Under the pieces are notes generated by a model, which saw only the letters and a program-made list of their open reading frames with translations, searched no databases and was not told where the DNA came from. Shown one piece after another: positions 42,462-51,126 of a stretch of DNA of 64,000 nucleotides. A program made the position numbers and the translations under genes. How positions within the stretch are numbered: position 1 is the first letter of the stretch; the number at the start of each line of letters is the position of its first letter. This DNA comes from Deltaproteobacteria bacterium. Its GTDB lineage: Bacteria; Desulfobacterota; JAENJC01. The stretch lies in contig JAUSKU010000080.1 in the NCBI GenBank assembly GCA_030646755.1, forward strand, positions 1 to 64,000. Reading direction: 5' to 3'.

Positions 42462-42782
42462 ATGTTAACAAATGATGAGCGTAAGGCCCTTGAAAGCCTG
42501 AAAAATATGATTTCCAGGAAATATAAGCTTATTGATTTTATCTTGTACGGTTCAAAGGCCTCCGGAAGGGACACCGAGGAATCTGATATTGACGTGATGG
42601 TTGAGCTTGAGGAGGAAAGCAGGGATGCACGGTGGGATATCTACAGCATGGCGGCAGAGGTTAATATGGGCTTTGGCTGCGTAATCAGCCCCATTTTGTT
42701 TAGTAGAAGGGAGCTTGAAGAAGGACCGATGGACGAATCGCCCATATATAGGCGCATTGCAGCAGAAGGGGTCAGGATATGA
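42462..42782 (+). CDS. MntA-type nucleotidyltransferase antitoxin
   Basis: A 106-residue protein with the intact signature GSKASGRDTEESDIDVMVEL. AAGGAGG lies 5 bp before the ATG at 42462. It overlaps the following HEPN start by 4 bp (ATGA). The C-terminal FSRRELEEGPMDESPIYRRI is typical of NTases paired with the longer HEPN class. Its partner is frameshifted, so it may be an antitoxin without a working toxin. Confidence 0.8.
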   Translation: MLTNDERKALESLKNMISRKYKLIDFILYGSKASGRDTEESDIDVMVELEEESRDARWDIYSMAAEVNMGFGCVISPILFSRRELEEGPMDESPIYRRIAAEGVRI

Positions 42783-43175
42783 CCGTTGATGAGAAAAAGG
42801 ATTCTCTGGTCAAGTATAGATTGGAACAGGCAAAAGAGGCCATTGATGATGCCGTTTTCTTGTTTGAGAATCACAGAGGGGCAAGAAGCATAGTTAAGAA
42901 TTTACTATGCAATGTTCTATGCAGTATTGGCCCTTCTTGTTACTGAGCCTTTTCAAGGCTCGGAACACAGTGGCGTCATTGGCTATTTCAACAAACGCTT
43001 TATAAGGGAAGGAGTATTCCCACCCGATGCAGGCAAATACCTGAATCTGGCATTTGAAGCTCGACAGGAAAGTGACTACAAAGAATTCTCCGAGTTGACA
43101 ACAGAGAATGTCCAGGAGCTTTTAGAACATGCTAAGGCGTTTATAGAAGAGGTCAGGAAGTATTTGAAGAGGTAA
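42779..43175 (+). pseudogene. HEPN-domain toxin with frameshift
   Basis: MTVDEKKDSLVKYRLEQAKE to NHRGARSIV is the expected start of a HEPN protein, but the frame then shifts and stops at about 42945. One frame over, from about 42897, the expected continuation appears: RIYYAMFYAVLALLVTEPFQ, HSGVIGYFNKRFIREGVFP, YKEFSELTTENVQELLEHAK, to a stop at 43175. A one-base deletion near 42895 explains this (397 nt is one more than a multiple of three). It is translationally coupled to an intact nucleotidyltransferase. Confidence 0.85.
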
Positions 43176-43200
43176 GTGGACTATGCTCACTTAAAAAGTT

Positions 43201-43230
43201 GAACAGACTTCCGGCCTGTCAACACAGGCA
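43201..43230. repeat. Degenerate GGGACAGGC-type palindrome
   Basis: ACAGACTTCCGGCCTGTC-AACACAGGC is a decayed copy of the family. It marks the right border of the island, 54 bp before trpD. Confidence 0.55.
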
Positions 43231-43283
43231 ATATGCATTGAAGTAAGCTTGCTATATTGAGGAGAATCATTTGAGGACGAATT

Positions 43284-44297
43284 ATGATTAAAGAAGCCAT
43301 TGCAAAGGCCGTTGAAAGAAAGAACCTGACTGAAGAAGAGATGCTCTCAGTGATGCGTGAGATCATGGATGGGGAGGCAACGCAGGCCCAGATAGCCTCG
43401 TTTATTACTGCCCTGAGGATGAAGGGTGAGACAGTGGAGGAGATAACAGGCGCTGCCAGGGTAATGAGGGAAAAGGCCCTGAAGGTGAAGACCAGGGCCT
43501 CGGTGGTTGTAGACACATGCGGGACAGGTGGAGACGAGTCCTTTACATTCAATATATCAACGGCAGCCGCCTTTGTTGCAGCCGGAGCAGGCCTGACCGT
43601 TGCAAAGCATGGTAACCGCTCTGTTTCCAGCAAGTCAGGGAGTGCCGATGTATTGAGGTCTCTTGGAGTGAATATCGAGGCTGAGGTGGAGAGGGTAGAG
43701 GAGTGCCTGGATGCTATAGGCATAGGCTTCCTCTTTGCTCCCATGATGCATGGGGCCATGAAGCACGCTATAGGGCCGAGGAGGGAGATAGGGATAAGGA
43801 CCATATTCAACATCCTCGGCCCCCTTACAAATCCCGCAGGCGCTCAGTATCAGGTGTTAGGTGTTTACAGGAGCGAGCTGACAGAGATGCTGGCCGAGGT
43901 CCTGAAGAATCTTGGTTCCATCAGGGCGTTTGTTGTAAGTGGTAACGACGGACTTGATGAGATAACCCTGACATCTGAGACTAAAGTCTCTGAATTGAAG
44001 GATGGGGTTGTAAATACATACTATATAAAACCTGAAGACTTTGGAATGAAACCTTGCAAGCTGTTTGAGCTTCAGGGCGGGGACCCTGATGACAACGCAA
44101 GGATAATCCTTGAGGTTTTAAAAGGTGAAAAGGGACCAAAGAGGGACGTGGTAGTCCTCAATGCCGCCGCTGCCATTGCCGCTTCAGGCATAGCCAAGGA
44201 CATTAAGGATAGTATAAAACTGGCGGAAGAGTCCATAGACAGCGGGAAGGCCCTGGAAAAGCTTGAAAGGCTTATAGAAATCACTAACAAGGTTTAA
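43284..44297 (+). CDS. trpD: Anthranilate phosphoribosyltransferase
   Basis: The enzyme joins anthranilate and phosphoribosyl pyrophosphate, step two of the tryptophan pathway. The 337 residues include the PRPP loop [37 protein letters not shown], and [17 protein letters not shown], all canonical. It begins the trpD-trpC-trpF block, with trpC 3 bp downstream. The 5.8-kb island separates it from trpG. Confidence 0.95.
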   Translation: MIKEAIAKAVERKNLTEEEMLSVMREIMDGEATQAQIASFITALRMKGETVEEITGAARVMREKALKVKTRASVVVDTCGTGGDESFTFNISTAAAFVAAGAGLTVAKHGNRSVSSKSGSADVLRSLGVNIEAEVERVEECLDAIGIGFLFAPMMHGAMKHAIGPRREIGIRTIFNILGPLTNPAGAQYQVLGVYRSELTEMLAEVLKNLGSIRAFVVSGNDGLDEITLTSETKVSELKDGVVNTYYIKPEDFGMKPCKLFELQGGDPDDNARIILEVLKGEKGPKRDVVVLNAAAAIAASGIAKDIKDSIKLAEESIDSGKALEKLERLIEITNKV

Positions 44298-44300
44298 CAA

Positions 44301-45083
44301 ATGATCCTTGATGAAATAATCAGTTACAAAAAGAAGGAACTTGAGGCCAGGAAGGCCGAGATCCCTCTAAAAATAATAACATCGGCCATCTGGAATCTCC
44401 CTTTGCCCTTGAACTTTAAGGACGCCCTTTTGCCTGCCAAAGACGGCAGGACAAGGGTGATTGCGGAGGTAAAGAAGGCCTCACCGTCGAAGGGTGTTAT
44501 CAGGGAGGATTTCAACCACCTGGAGATTGCAGAAACATACCAGAGGAACGGGGCGTCGGCCCTGTCCGTCCTTACGGACCGCAACTTCTTCCAGGGGAGC
44601 ATAGATTACCTTTCAGAGATCAGACACCACGTGGCTATCCCACTTCTTAGAAAGGACTTTGTCTTTGACGAATATCAGATTTTCGAGGCCAGAGGTTACG
44701 GGGCAGATGCAGTCCTCTTGATTGCAGCGGTCCTTGATGATAAGGAGTTAAATGACTTCGTTGAGCTTTCACTTGATCTTGGGATATCCCCGCTGGTAGA
44801 GGTGCACGACGAACTGGAATTGGAAAGGACATTAAAAACCGGTGCGGAGCTTATAGGGATAAACAACCGGAACCTCCAGACCTTCAAGACAGACCTGAAC
44901 ACAACTGTGAGGCTTATAGACAGCATACCTGATGAAAAGATCGTGATAAGCGAGAGCGGGATAAATACGAAAGAGGATATAAAGTTCCTTAAGGATGCCG
45001 GAGTGGACGCCTTTCTGATCGGCGAGGCGCTTATGAGGGAAGCTGACATAGGAAAAAAGTTGAGGGAATTCGTCTATGGTTAA
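44301..45083 (+). CDS. trpC: Indole-3-glycerol phosphate synthase
   Basis: A 260-residue TIM barrel that closes the indole ring. Catalytic Glu and Lys lie in [15 protein letters not shown] and [21 protein letters not shown], with the phosphate-binding region [10 protein letters not shown] and [10 protein letters not shown]. It starts 3 bp after trpD and overlaps trpF by 8 bp. Confidence 0.95.
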   Translation: MILDEIISYKKKELEARKAEIPLKIITSAIWNLPLPLNFKDALLPAKDGRTRVIAEVKKASPSKGVIREDFNHLEIAETYQRNGASALSVLTDRNFFQGSIDYLSEIRHHVAIPLLRKDFVFDEYQIFEARGYGADAVLLIAAVLDDKELNDFVELSLDLGISPLVEVHDELELERTLKTGAELIGINNRNLQTFKTDLNTTVRLIDSIPDEKIVISESGINTKEDIKFLKDAGVDAFLIGEALMREADIGKKLREFVYG

Positions 45084-45699
45084 AGTTAAGATTTGCGGTA
45101 TTACCAACCTTGAGGATGCTTTAACTTCCGCCGAATACGGCGCCGACGCCTTGGGTTTTATATTTTATGAAAAGAGTTCAAGGTATATAACACCTGAAGA
45201 TGCCGGCTCTATCATAAAGGAACTCCCGCCGTTTGTCACAACCGTGGGAGTTTTTGTGAATGAGACTGTAGAAAGGATGAATGAAATAAAAAGGATTTCT
45301 GGAGTTGAGGCTTTTCAGCTCCACGGCGACGAGACGCCTGAGATGTGTGGGGCATTGGATGTGAAGGTGATAAAGGGATTCAGAGTCAGTGATCAGTGGT
45401 CAGTGGCCGGTGACCAGTTCCCAAAATATAAAGTCAGTGCCTATTTGCTGGATACGCATCGAGAGGGTGTCCCAGGCGGCACTGGAGAGACTTTTAGTTG
45501 GGATGTGGCGATAGAGGCCAGGAAGTATGGAAGGATTATACTTGCGGGAGGGCTTACACCAGAGAATGTTTCGGATGCTGTGAAGAAGGTGAGGCCATAT
45601 GCCGTTGATGTTGCCAGCGGTGTAGAGGAGAGGCCCGGGAAGAAGGATCTGAGGAAGGTAAGGGAGTTCATAGAAAGGGCGAAGATGGTAGAAGGCTGA
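45076..45699 (+). CDS. trpF: Phosphoribosylanthranilate isomerase (with repeat-encoded insert)
   Basis: The 207-residue TIM barrel catalyses an Amadori rearrangement. Catalytic Cys is in VKICGITN and Asp in YLLDTHREG; phosphate binding is in [10 protein letters not shown] and [11 protein letters not shown]. Between VIKGFRV and [10 protein letters not shown] the normal helix is replaced by [11 protein letters not shown], which is encoded by the CAGTGGTCAGTGGCC repeat family (45385-45420). The insert is in frame and lies close to the catalytic Asp. trpB and trpA do not follow; folC converges after 5 bp. Confidence 0.92.
   Translation: MVKVKICGITNLEDALTSAEYGADALGFIFYEKSSRYITPEDAGSIIKELPPFVTTVGVFVNETVERMNEIKRISGVEAFQLHGDETPEMCGALDVKVIKGFRVSDQWSVAGDQFPKYKVSAYLLDTHREGVPGGTGETFSWDVAIEARKYGRIILAGGLTPENVSDAVKKVRPYAVDVASGVEERPGKKDLRKVREFIERAKMVEG
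45385..45420. repeat. In-frame dispersed repeat inside trpF
   Basis: GTCAGTGATCAGTGGTCAGT followed by GGCCGGTGACCAGTTC. It shares the CAGTGGTCAGTGGCC core with the repeats in trpG and upstream of lptD. Confidence 0.7.
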
Positions 45700-45704
45700 A
45701 ATCT

Positions 45705-46994
45705 TTATTGACTAGTAAGGATTCCTCTTGCCTCGCCTACCATAAAGAGGGAACCGGAAATAATTATCAAATCCTCACTTCCTGCCTTTGACCTTGCATA
45801 ATTGATGGCCTCTCTCAGATCCTCAATTGCCGTACAATTAATATTATACCTTTTTGTTAACGGCAGCAAGTCAGAGGGGTTGGATGCCCTTTCATATTTA
45901 GGCCTGGAGAGTATAACCTCATGTGCCAGAGGTGCAAGAGGTGATATTATCCCATCTATCTCCTTGTCTGCCATTATCCCCAGTATGAGATAAAGCTTAT
46001 CATACTTCAACTCTTCGGCTACTGTCCTGGCCAACACCTCAGCTCCAGCCGGGTTATGGGCTCCGTCAAGGATTATCATCGGATTTTGACAAACAGTCTC
46101 CAGCCTACCGGGCCAGGAAACCTTTCCGAGCCCATCAATTAAGGCCTCTGGAGGAATTATAAATCCTTTATCCTTAAGCATTTCTACAGCAGCAATGGCA
46201 AGGGATGCATTCTGAAACTGATGGCCTCCTCTTAAATTAAGGGTCAGGAGATCAAAACTCTCATTTATTCCATTATATGAAAAGTTATTAATCCCCTTCC
46301 TCTGAAAGGAGAAATCTCTGCCCAGTCTGTAACGAGGAGCCCCTTTTTCATTACATGCCCTCTCAATAACCTGGAAGGCAGCTGGCTGCTCCACGCCTGT
46401 TATAAGAGGCACTCCATCTTTTATTATGCCGGCCTTCTCTGAGGCAACAGCCTCTATTGTGTCTCCCAGATACTCCTTATGCTCCACTGATATATTGGTA
46501 ATGACAGAGACAAGAGGTCTTATCACATTCGTGGCATCGAGCCTTCCTCCCATCCCAGTTTCCATTACGGCTATGTCCACTTCTTCCTCTTTGAAGTAAA
46601 TCAAGGCCATAGCTGTCGTAAACTCAAAGAACGTTATCAGCTCCAAATCATCTTTAAACTCAGAATCCTGAATCTTTGATCTTATGCATTCTGTGAGTCG
46701 AACAACTTCGCCCTCTTCTATCTCCTTGCCGCTGATCTTTATCCTTTCGGTAAAGTCGATAAGGTGGGGAGATGTATAAAGGCCGACCTTGTACCCGGCC
46801 TCTTTCATTATGGATGCTATTGTAGCAGCAGTAGAACCCTTCCCGTTAGTCCCGGCAATATGGACTGTCTTTAAATTATAATGAGGGTTGCCGCAAAGCT
46901 CCAGCAGCTTGTTGATCTTTGACAGGCCAAACTTTATGCCGAATTTTTGCAGACCGAATAGGTAAGAGAGGGTTTCTTGATATGACATAGGCAT
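45705..46994 (-). CDS. folC: Folylpolyglutamate synthase / dihydrofolate synthase
   Basis: The enzyme adds glutamate to folates. The 429-residue Mur-ligase fold has P-loop HIAGTNGKGSTAATI, YTSPHLIDFTERI, METGMGGRLDATNV and ILDGAHNPAGAEVL. The start is placed at ATG 46994 (MPMSYQETLSYLFGL); ATG 46988 is equally possible. The open frame continues upstream to 47102 only because a REPIN (46999-47050) is open, and those residues are not part of the family. Confidence 0.92.
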   Translation of the reverse strand: MPMSYQETLSYLFGLQKFGIKFGLSKINKLLELCGNPHYNLKTVHIAGTNGKGSTAATIASIMKEAGYKVGLYTSPHLIDFTERIKISGKEIEEGEVVRLTECIRSKIQDSEFKDDLELITFFEFTTAMALIYFKEEEVDIAVMETGMGGRLDATNVIRPLVSVITNISVEHKEYLGDTIEAVASEKAGIIKDGVPLITGVEQPAAFQVIERACNEKGAPRYRLGRDFSFQRKGINNFSYNGINESFDLLTLNLRGGHQFQNASLAIAAVEMLKDKGFIIPPEALIDGLGKVSWPGRLETVCQNPMIILDGAHNPAGAEVLARTVAEELKYDKLYLILGIMADKEIDGIISPLAPLAHEVILSRPKYERASNPSDLLPLTKRYNINCTAIEDLREAINYARSKAGSEDLIIISGSLFMVGEARGILTSQ

Positions 46995-46998
46995 TAAT

Positions 46999-47050
46999 GT
47001 AGGGGCAACCCTTCGTGGTTGCCAGGGCGGCCACACAGGGCCTCCCCTAC
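46999..47050. repeat. REPIN between moaB-like and folC genes
   Basis: GTAGGGGCAACC...GGTTGCC and GGGCGGCC...GGGCCTCCCCTAC form an inverted pair of the same general family as the RAYT-linked REPINs at 19.7-20.1 kb. It fills the whole 58-bp gap. Confidence 0.75.
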
Positions 47051-47052
47051 AA

Positions 47053-47544
47053 TCAATTTGTGGCGCATTCCGTCTGGTCGCCTTTGATCTTTTCAACTGC
47101 ATGGGAGATTGCAGGAAGGATGGCTGAGAGATTTTCCCTGACGCCCTTTGGACTGCCTGGAAGGTTTATTATAAGTGTGCAGCCCCGGAGTCCCACTACG
47201 GCCCTTGATATCATGGCCCTTGGAGTCTTCTTCAGGCTCTCAAACCTCATTACCTCTGCCATCCCAGGTATTTCCTTGTTAATGACCTCCAAGGTGGCAT
47301 CAGGTGTGACATCCCGCGGACTGACTCCTGTCCCTCCTGTAGTGATTATTATATCAAGACCCAGCTCATCGGCATATTCGATGAGTTTATCCTTTATCAG
47401 GTATTTTTCGTCAGGTATAACCTCATAGGCCTTTACCTCTGCGGGGATATCGGCTACAAGCCTCTTTATCTCTTCTCCGCTAAGGTCTTCCCTTTCTCCC
47501 CGGGCCCCTTTATCGCTCATTGTAAGGATTCCGACAGTTATCAT
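47053..47544 (-). CDS. mog: Molybdopterin adenylyltransferase / MoaB-like protein
   Basis: The 163-residue MogA/MoaB fold has ILTMSDKGARGEREDLSG, IIITTGGTGVSPRDVTPDAT, MISRAVVGLRG and NLPGSPKGVRE, the conserved molybdopterin-binding loops. It activates molybdopterin by adenylation for Mo insertion (MogA), or is the less defined MoaB; the two are not separable by eye. The gene abuts the MglA-like gene: its start is one base before the previous stop. Confidence 0.88.
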   Translation of the reverse strand: MITVGILTMSDKGARGEREDLSGEEIKRLVADIPAEVKAYEVIPDEKYLIKDKLIEYADELGLDIIITTGGTGVSPRDVTPDATLEVINKEIPGMAEVMRFESLKKTPRAMISRAVVGLRGCTLIINLPGSPKGVRENLSAILPAISHAVEKIKGDQTECATN

Positions 47545-48558
47545 CTAATTTTCTTTTTCCTCTTCAATCTCAATCGTTACATCATCATCTTTATGCTCTT
47601 TTGAAGGGGTCCCCTCTTCTTTTAACCACTCCTCAACCAGCCGTTCTTCCTCGAACTCCTCGTCGGTCAGTGGGCTTAATTCAACCTTCTCCTCTTCCTT
47701 TTTTGGCTCACCGAGGGCTTCTTCGGCCTTTGGGGGTAAAAGTTCCTCGACCTTTATGGATATATTTATGGAAAACTCTCTCTCCAGGTCCTTTAGCTTG
47801 AACCTGAGAGGTATCTTGAAAAGGCCGTCAGATACCATCTCGGGAGAGCCTGCTGACAGGAGCCCTGCCTCACCTTCCCAGGTGGAAGCGGGGGATACTG
47901 CTAACTGGTAACCTGCTTCTTTTGCAGCCTCAATCCCTCTTTCCGGAGCTATGACACCTGAAGGGATCTCCTCTGGTTTCTCGCGAAGATTTCTCAGGAC
48001 CATTTTAGCTGCGGCTGAGAGAGTCTCCATAACACTCTTTCCATCTACAGCAACGGCTTCAAAGAAAGGAGCATTATATTTATTGAGCTTTTTATATATC
48101 TCCTCCAGAGGTACGACATTTGGAAGGTCCCTCTTGTTGAACTGAATCACATGGGGGATCTTCTCCAAGCTTTTCCCGTACGCCTTCAGGTTTTCCTCAA
48201 GGTTTTTCAGGCTCTCGATGTTGGCATCCATCATCTGCCGCTGGGAATCTGCCACAAAGATCACACCGTCTGCGCCTTTAAGGACCATCTTCCTTGTAGC
48301 ATTGTAAAAGACCTGGCCTGGGACTGTATACAGGTGAAACCTGGTCTTGAACCCTTTTACCTCGCCCAACTCCACAGGGAGGAAGTCGAAAAATAGTGTC
48401 CTGTCTGTCTGGGTGGCAAGGCTTACCAGCTTACCTTTCTGTTCCGGCTTGAGCTTCTTGTAGACCACATCAATGTTTGTGGTCTTTCCGGAAAGGCCAG
48501 GGCCGTAATATACTATCTTTGCATTTATCTCTCTGTTTGAATAGTTGAGTAACGCCAT
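47545..48558 (-). CDS. MglA-like Ras-family GTPase with long C-terminal extension
   Basis: The 337-residue protein has residues 1-200 matching MglA, the polarity-controlling small GTPase: P-loop GPGLSGKTTNI, switch region TQTDRTLFFDFLP, HLYTVPGQVFYNATR and specificity motif QFNKRDLPN. The P-loop and TVPG features are typical of MglA. After about residue 200 there is an unrecognised extension with a SPASTWEGEAG linker, a PLRFKLKDLEREFSINISIK strand and a highly acidic tail ending EEKEN. MglA is usually about 195 residues, so the extension is notable. No MglB (Roadblock) gene is adjacent. Confidence 0.88.
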   Translation of the reverse strand: MALLNYSNREINAKIVYYGPGLSGKTTNIDVVYKKLKPEQKGKLVSLATQTDRTLFFDFLPVELGEVKGFKTRFHLYTVPGQVFYNATRKMVLKGADGVIFVADSQRQMMDANIESLKNLEENLKAYGKSLEKIPHVIQFNKRDLPNVVPLEEIYKKLNKYNAPFFEAVAVDGKSVMETLSAAAKMVLRNLREKPEEIPSGVIAPERGIEAAKEAGYQLAVSPASTWEGEAGLLSAGSPEMVSDGLFKIPLRFKLKDLEREFSINISIKVEELLPPKAEEALGEPKKEEEKVELSPLTDEEFEEERLVEEWLKEEGTPSKEHKDDDVTIEIEEEKEN

Positions 48559-48559
48559 C

Positions 48560-49102
48560 TTAGTGACCTTTTTTTTGGGCTTTATGTGCTTTTTGCATTA
48601 TCATCCTCTTGGCAGTAGTCGATAATGCAGCCGGAACCGCTTTGCTCTTGGCAAGCTCCGCGACCTCTTTGTCGCTCAACCTGTTCATTAACTGCATGCT
48701 TATCGCAATAGGGGTTCTTGGATTATTTACGAGGGCCAAGACCATATCCTTGCCCCTCATCCACTCCTTTTTCATTACAATAAGCCTCAGTACATCCTGA
48801 CTTACAGTCCTCGACTTTGCAAAGGCTAAAACCTCTGTTTCTGTCAGCTTTGGACTCTTTATCACAGCTGAACAGATCAGTTTGTTGGGCTCCTTTATGA
48901 GGATGCCCCTTGCCTCCTTGTTCCCTTTTAAGGCAAGCTGGACCTTCTGAGATATTCCCATTGTGAGGATCTGCTGGAATATGCTTTTGTGTTTTTCCTC
49001 AGGAACCTTTTCTTCTTCCTCCTCCACAAGCTCCTTTGGAAAGGTGATCTCTTCACCACCGAGCACTTCATCTATCTTTTCTTCTATGTTCTCTTCATCC
49101 AT
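48560..49102 (-). CDS. Hypothetical HEAT-like helical protein beside the MglA-like gene
   Basis: A 180-residue, entirely helical protein with an acidic N-terminus (EELVEEEEEKVPEEKH), then repeated helices of the type GNKEARGILIKEPNKLICSA, NNPRTPIAISMQLMNRLSD and a basic C-terminus (KRMIMQKAHKAQKKGH). The repeats resemble variable-lyase or HEAT-like units. It ends one base before the MglA-like start, so the two are probably co-translated partners. The ATG at 49102 has AAGGAG upstream. Confidence 0.65.
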   Translation of the reverse strand: MDEENIEEKIDEVLGGEEITFPKELVEEEEEKVPEEKHKSIFQQILTMGISQKVQLALKGNKEARGILIKEPNKLICSAVIKSPKLTETEVLAFAKSRTVSQDVLRLIVMKKEWMRGKDMVLALVNNPRTPIAISMQLMNRLSDKEVAELAKSKAVPAALSTTAKRMIMQKAHKAQKKGH

Positions 49103-49129
49103 CAACGGCTCCTTATTTAATCAATGTCA

Positions 49130-49212
49130 TGCTGAACATCTCAGAGATTCTTCGCGGAGTTTATCCTGAGCGGAAAAAACCCGGGATTCTTCGCTTCGCT
49201 CAGAATGACAGG
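49130..49212. repeat. Dispersed repeat (ILRFAQNDR type)
   Basis: CATGCTGAACATCTCAGAGA, then GGGATTCTTCGCTTCGCTCA and GAATGACAGG. It is the well-known intergenic repeat whose translation reads ILRFAQNDR. It lies between the SPOR gene and the HEAT-like gene. Confidence 0.7.
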
Positions 49213-49223
49213 GAATACAGACA

Positions 49224-50237
49224 TTATTTACTCATCTCCGGCCTAAACCCCATCTTTTTCAATCTTGCAGAGAGAGCCTTTACATCCGCCCCACTCTTTG
49301 CCCTGGCAACCAGTTCATAGACCCTGGCATCGACCGCCTTTTTCTCAATCGCAGGGTTATAGCCCTGCGATTCTAAATCTGCCTTGTTCTCATTCGCTAT
49401 ATCTTCACTTAAATTTGAAACGGCATAGACCTTATATCCACCGTTGGCAGGGACAGAAAATGGTTCATAACCCTTTTCCTTAAGGTCAGAAATGAGTCCC
49501 CTGGCTTCCTCCTTGTCCCTGGCCTCTTTTACAAAGACCCTGTTCATAACGAGTTTCTTCTTTGTCTCCCTTGATAAATACCTTATTCCGGTGCCCTTCA
49601 ACATTTCCTGGGCTGCCTCGAGATCGTATCTGGCGGCATATGTTCCGATGATTACTGTAGTCTCTGCCTTTATAGCTACCTTGGCCTTAATATCCTCCTT
49701 CTTGGCAACCTTTACCTCTTCAGGTCTCTTGACCGCTGGCTTTGCCTCACCCTTTTTAGCTTCGGTCTTGACAGCCTCTTTGGCAGAAGGTTTTACAGGT
49801 TTAGGCTTGGGCGCCTCCTCCTTCTTGGCAATCTTCACTTCCTCTATCTTTTTAACCTCAGCTTTTTTAGCTCCAGCCTTGACAGCTTCTTTAACTTTTT
49901 TCTCTGCCTTTACCCTTACCTTAGCCTCCTCCTTCTTGGCAACCTCTTTAGTCGTGGCAGTGACAGCCTTTACCCCTGTTACAACACCCATCACCGGCGC
50001 ACCTTTGATCGGTATCCTTTGGGGAGGAACTGTTGGAACTCCGGGTTCCTCCTGCTTTGACAGGAAGATGTTGGCCGCATATGCTCCGACTACCAGCAGC
50101 AGCCCTATCACCAGAAGAAGCTTAGTCTTCCCTTTTTTTGGGGGATTTAACTTCCCCCTCAAATCCTCAAGTTCATCTCCTTCAGATGCCCCTTCAATTT
50201 TCCCTTCCTCCTCATCAAAAAGCTCTTTCTGATCCAT
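49224..50237 (-). CDS. SPOR-domain membrane protein
   Basis: The 337-residue bitopic protein has a cytoplasmic acidic N-terminus, one membrane helix (KLLLVIGLLLVVGAYAANIF, about residues 40-60) and a long Lys/Ala/Glu-rich periplasmic spacer with repeats such as KRPEEVKVAKKED and KKIEEVKIAKKEE. It ends in about two SPOR-like modules (TVIIGTYAARYDLEAAQEML; YKVYAVSNLSEDIANENKAD). SPOR domains bind denuded septal peptidoglycan, suggesting a division-site role. The ATG at 50237 follows GGAGGACGAG; the earlier start at 50273 lacks such a site. Confidence 0.78.
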   Translation of the reverse strand: MDQKELFDEEEGKIEGASEGDELEDLRGKLNPPKKGKTKLLLVIGLLLVVGAYAANIFLSKQEEPGVPTVPPQRIPIKGAPVMGVVTGVKAVTATTKEVAKKEEAKVRVKAEKKVKEAVKAGAKKAEVKKIEEVKIAKKEEAPKPKPVKPSAKEAVKTEAKKGEAKPAVKRPEEVKVAKKEDIKAKVAIKAETTVIIGTYAARYDLEAAQEMLKGTGIRYLSRETKKKLVMNRVFVKEARDKEEARGLISDLKEKGYEPFSVPANGGYKVYAVSNLSEDIANENKADLESQGYNPAIEKKAVDARVYELVARAKSGADVKALSARLKKMGFRPEMSK

Positions 50238-50295
50238 CTCGTCCTCCTTATATTCGGTGAATCGGTTAATCAAAAATATCTATTCACCCATGAGC

Positions 50296-51126
50296 CTATT
50301 TTTTTCTCTTATCCACCTCAATAAAAGCATATGCGCTGTGATTATGAATGCTCTCCATGTTTTCGCATCCAACCTGGAACCAGGTGATATTACGGTCTTT
50401 AGTAAGCCGGGACGCTACCTCCCTTACTATATCCTCAACAAACATAGGCTTGTCATAGGCATGTTCGGTCACATACTTTTCATCAGGCCTTTTTAGCAGT
50501 GAGTAAACCTCGGAACTTCCTGACTCCTCAACAATCCTGATTATATCCTCCATCCAGATAAACTTCTTGAACCGGACAGAAACAGAAACCTTACTCCTTT
50601 GATTATGGGCGCCATGAATGCTTATCTCCTTGGAACAGGGGCATACACTTGTCACTGGAACTTCAATACCAACAAAGAAATCCTTTTTATCATCGCTGGC
50701 CGACCCTGAAAACCTGCATCTGTAATCCATCAGGCTCTTGGCCTTCGATACGGGGGCCTCTTTTTCAATGAAATACGGGTATTCTATCTCCATATGGGCA
50801 GACTTGGCGTTAAGCTTCTTTCTGATCTCTGCAAGGATGTCAAAGAAGTTCTTTATGCTTATCTCACGCCGATATTCATTAAGAACCTCAACGAACCTGC
50901 TCATGTGGGTTCCCTTGAAATGGTGAGGAAGATCGACGTACATATTTATGCTGGCTATAGTATGTTGAGTGCCATTTACCTTGTCAAGGACGACTATAGG
51001 GTATTTGATGTCCTTTACGCCAACCTTGTCTATCTGGATATTCCTTGTATCAGGAAGGCTCTGGATATCCTTCATTGGGAGATAAAGAGGCGAAGCGCTC
51101 TCTTTATTCACACTCTTACTCTTCAT
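50296..51126 (-). CDS. folE2: GTP cyclohydrolase FolE2 (type IB)
   Basis: The enzyme converts GTP to dihydroneopterin triphosphate for folate and queuosine. The 276 residues carry the family's metal-site Cys in EVPVTSVCPCSKEISIHGAH, with NQRSKVSV, the C-terminal ENMESIHNHSAYAFIE, and the start LPDTRNIQIDKVGVKDIKYP. The ATG at 51126 (MKSKSVNKES) overlaps the queD stop by 11 bp. FolE2 uses several metals, unlike the zinc-only FolE. Confidence 0.92.
   Translation of the reverse strand: MKSKSVNKESASPLYLPMKDIQSLPDTRNIQIDKVGVKDIKYPIVVLDKVNGTQHTIASINMYVDLPHHFKGTHMSRFVEVLNEYRREISIKNFFDILAEIRKKLNAKSAHMEIEYPYFIEKEAPVSKAKSLMDYRCRFSGSASDDKKDFFVGIEVPVTSVCPCSKEISIHGAHNQRSKVSVSVRFKKFIWMEDIIRIVEESGSSEVYSLLKRPDEKYVTEHAYDKPMFVEDIVREVASRLTKDRNITWFQVGCENMESIHNHSAYAFIEVDKRKK

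Noticed and set aside
39259..43230. CRISPR array
   Set aside because: The repeats are palindromic, irregularly spaced and separated by whole genes; there are no uniform spacers and no cas genes.
46995..47102. N-terminal extension of FolC
   Set aside because: The 36 extra residues are encoded by a REPIN and match no FolC sequence; ATG 46994 or 46988 is the natural start.
49492..50232. 246-residue plus-strand open frame
   Set aside because: It is the antisense shadow of the Lys/Ala-rich spacer of the SPOR protein, and its low-complexity Ser/Ala/Thr composition is explained by that.
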